DNA of 25,184 nt from NCBI GenBank assembly GCA_051879015.1, contig JBJELF010000032.1:1-25184 (forward strand), given 5' to 3'. Under the pieces are notes generated by a model that was given only the letters and a program-made list of their open reading frames with translations, was not told where the DNA came from and ran no database searches. Below are positions 23,018-25,184 of the stretch, in pieces; the stretch's first letter is position 1, and the number at the start of each line of letters is the position of its first letter. This DNA is from JBJELF01 sp051879015 (GTDB lineage: Bacteria > Bacillota > Clostridia > Lachnospirales > Lachnospiraceae). The translations under genes were made by a program, and so were the position numbers.

Positions 23018-23656
23018 TTATAGCACTTCTTCGTCTTCATTCTCCACTTGTAAAGTCAAAATGCATACACATCCTCCATGGGGGGATATCTCATAAAAAA
23101 AGTTTCCGTCATGCTGTTTTGCCATCTCGTTCATCTGAAAAATGGCATCCTCCATTTGAATATCGATATCTTGGGGGGATGGCAGTTCACCTTCGTCCAT
23201 GACACGCAAAATAATTTGATGATTGACATGGTTTAAATCAATGCGAAGACAAGTGTTTTCGGGAGATTTCTTAAGTCGACAATAGAGTAGAGAAAAGATA
23301 GCATTTTTTAATTGTTTTTTCACAGCGTAGATGATTGGAATATTTCGATGACAACAATAAATGATACGTTTGTTGTCAGATTCCGGAAGGGAAGTGCAAG
23401 TTTGGTATATAGTGCGAAGCAACTGCTCAATGTTGATGGGAACTCGGTTGTAACCAGCCGCTTGCTGCCATGTGGCTAGTCGAGCAGCCAAGGATTTCAT
23501 ATATCCGTAATTATCTTTGGTATCTTTCCAGTATTGATAGCATTGAAGTTCGGGATATGTATGTTCCAAACGTTCAAGTGAATGATTCATTAAAATTAAA
23601 GTATCATTTAATTCATGGGAAATTCCACAAAGTACGTTGAGATCTGCGATAGCCAT
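23018..23656 (-). CDS. Soluble histidine-kinase-like protein with a degenerate ATPase domain
   Basis: A 212-residue protein without membrane segments or a sensor domain. The N-terminus LNVLCGISHELNDTLILMNHS resembles a DHp helix with H14 in the S-H-E-L context. A second helix (about 50-70) precedes an HATPase-like C-terminal half: LKNAIFSLL near 115-123 at the N-box position, VMDEGELPSP near 152-161 where D-x-G-x-G is expected, and GGCVCILTLQ near the end. The usual N-box Asn pattern and full G-boxes are missing, so ATP binding is doubtful. No response regulator is adjacent. The - strand AGGAGG site lies 6 bases before the ATG. It could be a phosphotransfer or anti-sigma-like protein. Confidence 0.68.
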   Translation of the reverse strand: MAIADLNVLCGISHELNDTLILMNHSLERLEHTYPELQCYQYWKDTKDNYGYMKSLAARLATWQQAAGYNRVPINIEQLLRTIYQTCTSLPESDNKRIIYCCHRNIPIIYAVKKQLKNAIFSLLYCRLKKSPENTCLRIDLNHVNHQIILRVMDEGELPSPQDIDIQMEDAIFQMNEMAKQHDGNFFYEISPHGGCVCILTLQVENEDEEVL

Positions 23657-23901
23657 AGAAATCCTCCTATTTTATAGAATGTTAGTGCCTGCGGAGTTGG
23701 CATGAATGTTTGGTATCTCAAACATCCTGCGGTAACGCTGATAGAATAGTTACTGATGAATTAATATAACATAGGAATTAGGAAAAGACAAATAAATATG
23801 TTCGACTGGAATTGGTGTAGTTTGCAAAGAGTTTGTAGTAAACAGGCAAAAGAAAGGTATCTTTCAGGAAAAATGGAATATTGTGCGAAAAATTTTTTTA
23901 G

Positions 23902-23931
23902 GTGACAATTATTGGTTACATATGTTATAAT
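23902..23931 (+). promoter_or_regulatory. Strong extended -10 promoter upstream of the HIT gene
   Basis: GTGACA at 23902-23907 and consensus TATAAT at 23926-23931 (18-base spacer) with TG one base upstream of the -10. The predicted start is about 23938, which leaves an unusually long leader of about 235 bases. Confidence 0.75.
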
Positions 23932-23940
23932 CAAGTCATA

Positions 23941-24031
23941 CATAACAAGATGTTGAGGTCAAAATGCCTTTTGACCCCGTGGCACCTACGGATTGCTGAG
24001 CACATTGTGCTCTCGTGATCTAAAAGTTATG
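23941..24031 (+). ncRNA. Candidate structured leader RNA of the HIT gene
   Basis: Three consecutive hairpins: GGTCAAAA with TTTTGACC (23957-23976, loop TGCC); CCGT with ACGG (23977-23991); and GATTGC-GAGCAC with GTGCTC-GTGATC (23991-24020, small internal loop). CATAAC (23941-23946) can pair with GTTATG (24026-24031), closing them into a multi-branch fold. No known riboswitch consensus was recognised. An 11-codon reading frame with a GAGG site (ATG 23964 to stop 23999) lies within the first two hairpins. It could also be a dispersed repeat. Confidence 0.45.
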
Positions 24032-24171
24032 CTTTTCCAGGTAAACATGAAATGCATGACCTTTTGAATCTGGTGTCATAACAAATAACTGTGTAAAAGC
24101 ATACTGGATAAATCATTTTGTCTATTCGCTTGAAATAAAACAGTTATGAAGTCAATAGAAAGGAGTAGATT

Positions 24172-24576
24172 ATGGATTCTTGTATTTTTTGTAAAATTGC
24201 AGCAGGAGAAATTCCTTCTGCTACCGTGTATGAAGATGAAACCTTTCGCGTAATTTTGGATTTGGGTCCGGCATCTAAGGGTCATGCCTTGATTTTGCCA
24301 AAATGCCATGCAAAGGATGTAACTGAGCTTCCAGTGGATGTGGCCGCCAAGGTACTTCCTTTAGCTGCGAAGATTGGTATGGCACAGAAAAAAGGTTTGG
24401 GCTGTGCAGGATTTAACCTGGTACAGAATAATGGAAGCGCAGCGGGACAGACTGTTATGCACTTTCATGTACATGTTATTCCGCGCTATACCGATGGACC
24501 AGAGATGGTGTCATGGGTTCCTGGAAAAGATGAGGATGCAGTAGAGACCGCAGAGACAATTCATGCTGCTTTATAA
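24172..24576 (+). CDS. HIT family nucleotide-binding hydrolase
   Basis: HIT proteins hydrolyse nucleotide phosphoramidates or similar nucleotides through a histidine nucleophile. 134 residues, cytoplasmic. The start MDSCIFCKIAAGEIPS carries the C-x-x-C that often binds zinc, GHALILPK occurs at 37-44, and the histidine triad is HFHVHVIPR (H97, H99, H101). Length fits the Hint/HinT-type branch. RBS AAAGGAG lies upstream of ATG 24172. The long structured leader upstream is unusual for this family. Substrate unknown. Confidence 0.92.
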   Translation: MDSCIFCKIAAGEIPSATVYEDETFRVILDLGPASKGHALILPKCHAKDVTELPVDVAAKVLPLAAKIGMAQKKGLGCAGFNLVQNNGSAAGQTVMHFHVHVIPRYTDGPEMVSWVPGKDEDAVETAETIHAAL

Positions 24577-24593
24577 GTAATATGTAAACGTAC

Positions 24594-24613
24594 ATACCTT
24601 GCAGGCGAGGTAT
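24594..24613 (+). other. Hairpin between the HIT and TSCPD genes
   Basis: Nine bases (24594-24602) pair with 24605-24613 with a minimal centre; no T-tract follows. It overlaps a 16-base palindrome (24581-24596) that also resembles a weak cre site. Confidence 0.45.
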
Positions 24614-24643
24614 CATCAAGTATAAAAGGAGATTAAGAATAGG

Positions 24644-24892
24644 ATGAGATATATCACGAAGGGTACTTGCTCGAGAGCAATTGAATTTGATGTAGTAGAT
24701 AACAAAGTAACAAATGTAAAGTTTATTGGCGGATGTAATGGAAATACACAGGGTGTAGCTGCCTTGATTGAGGGCATGGATGTTGACGAGGCAATTCGAC
24801 GCATTGATGGTATCAACTGCAATGGCAGAGGTACTTCATGTCCAGATCAGTTGGCGAGGGCATTGAAACAGTATAAAAGTTCCATTGCATAA
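24644..24892 (+). CDS. TSCPD domain-containing protein (TIGR03905-like)
   Basis: An 82-residue protein with the family signature TSCPDQLARAL at about 66-76 and GGCNGNTQG near 29-37; three or four conserved Cys and Gly-rich loops suggest a small metal- or nucleotide-binding fold. The same domain is found at the C-terminus of vitamin B12-dependent ribonucleotide reductases, and the stand-alone form is common in Clostridia, but its function is unknown. An AAGGAG site lies about 12 bases before ATG 24644, which is a longer than ideal spacer. Confidence 0.82.
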   Translation: MRYITKGTCSRAIEFDVVDNKVTNVKFIGGCNGNTQGVAALIEGMDVDEAIRRIDGINCNGRGTSCPDQLARALKQYKSSIA

Positions 24893-24967
24893 GTAGTTTA
24901 GCTGTAAGTTGTTGCAACTGTTTGTGACATCCGTTGGCTAAGGATGGCAGAATGGAGATTGATAATT

Positions 24968-25184
24968 ATGAAAAAAATAGTATTGACGGGTGGTGGCACA
25001 GCAGGTCATGTCACCCCGAATATTGCACTGCTTCCGAAGCTGCGTGAAGCAGGATTTGATGTGCATTATATCGGTTCTTATGATGGCATCGAAAAAAGTT
25101 TAATGGAAAAAGAAGGAGTTGCCTATACAGGTATCGCCACAGGAAAGTTTCGCCGTTATTTTGATTTAAAGAATTTCTCGGATC
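24968..25184 (+). CDS. murG: MurG, lipid II-forming GlcNAc transferase (5' part only)
   Basis: MurG transfers GlcNAc from UDP-GlcNAc to lipid I to make lipid II on the cytoplasmic face of the membrane. The first 72 codons are present and the gene runs off the right edge. Signatures: KIVLTGGGTAGHVTPN at 3-18 (the Gly-rich lipid/diphosphate loop), YIGSYDGIEKSLMEKEGV near 34-51, and TGKFRRYFDLKN. GGAG (about 24953-24957) precedes ATG 24968 by about 11 bases. It is outside a dcw cluster here, as in several Clostridia with a second MurG-like gene. Confidence 0.92.
   Translation, partial: MKKIVLTGGGTAGHVTPNIALLPKLREAGFDVHYIGSYDGIEKSLMEKEGVAYTGIATGKFRRYFDLKNFSD

Larger units (their letters stand above)
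23657..24171. other. 515-base non-coding stretch with hairpins, promoter and leader
   Basis: The left part (to about 23760) is the upstream region of the - strand gene and contains a 7-bp hairpin (23706-23712 with 23719-23725) and two copies of CCTGCGG. The middle (23760-23900) is AT-rich with only a weak 35-codon reading frame. The right part holds the promoter and the structured leader of the HIT gene, listed separately. Confidence 0.6.

Noticed and set aside
23798..23905. A 35-codon + strand reading frame in the intergenic region
   Set aside because: No ribosome binding site, no promoter placed to serve it, and it ends inside the -35 region of the HIT promoter.
23971..23995. T-box-like GTGGCACC in the HIT leader
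   Set aside because: The start of transcription is only about 40 bases upstream, leaving no room for the specifier stem, and no terminator/antiterminator pair or tRNA-related gene follows.

Overview
The window looks like chromosomal DNA of a low-GC Gram-positive anaerobe, most likely a Lachnospiraceae (Clostridia). This rests on the long Bacillus/Clostridium-type SRP RNA with an Alu domain, the Flp1-like/DUF5702/DUF6382 version of the Tad locus, strong AGGAGG-type ribosome binding sites, a CwlD-type amidase (suggesting a spore-forming lineage), and the recR gene followed by a TPR gene and cvpA. I see no transposase, integrase, CRISPR array, rRNA or tRNA. The family-level call is recognition, not a database result.

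Left part (1-5800), metabolic and surface genes on the + strand: a ThrH-like HAD phosphatase, a PfkB-family 1-phosphofructokinase/hexose-phosphate kinase, a GH105 unsaturated rhamnogalacturonyl hydrolase preceded by a cre-like operator and a clear promoter, a MATE exporter, and a CwlD-like amidase. The amidase stop codon lies inside its own terminator. It converges on rsmG (- strand), and the space between them holds three strong stem-loops.

Centre (6728-16176), a ten-gene Tad (tight adherence) pilus / type IVc locus behind one good promoter: A24 prepilin peptidase, TadZ/CpaE-like ATPase, TadA/CpaF ATPase, TadB, a TadC with an unusual large extracytoplasmic insert, a 57-residue Flp1-like pilin, a DUF5702 protein, two TadE-like pseudopilins (the first with a duplicated Cys/His C-terminal module), and a DUF6382/FHA protein. 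The genes overlap or nearly abut, except after the DUF5702 gene, where a possible terminator and a 13-bp hairpin split the locus. TadA powers assembly through the TadB/TadC platform, the peptidase matures Flp and probably the TadE-like proteins, TadZ probably positions the machine, and the FHA protein could link it to phospho-signalling.

Right part (16188-25184), mostly housekeeping: SRP RNA (ffs) with promoter and terminator; pfkA-dnaX; ybaB-recR-TPR/AAA-like-cvpA; a convergent soluble histidine-kinase-like gene; then a 515-base non-coding stretch with a strong promoter and a structured leader in front of a HIT hydrolase gene, a TSCPD-domain protein, and the 5' end of murG, which runs off the window.

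Best second-look items: the leader RNA at 23938-24171, the Ig-like insert in TadC, the Cys/His-tailed TadE protein, the decayed SpoVK/CbbX-like AAA+ domain behind recR, a perfect 13-bp hairpin inside dnaX, and the palindrome-rich convergent intergenic region at 5605-5773.
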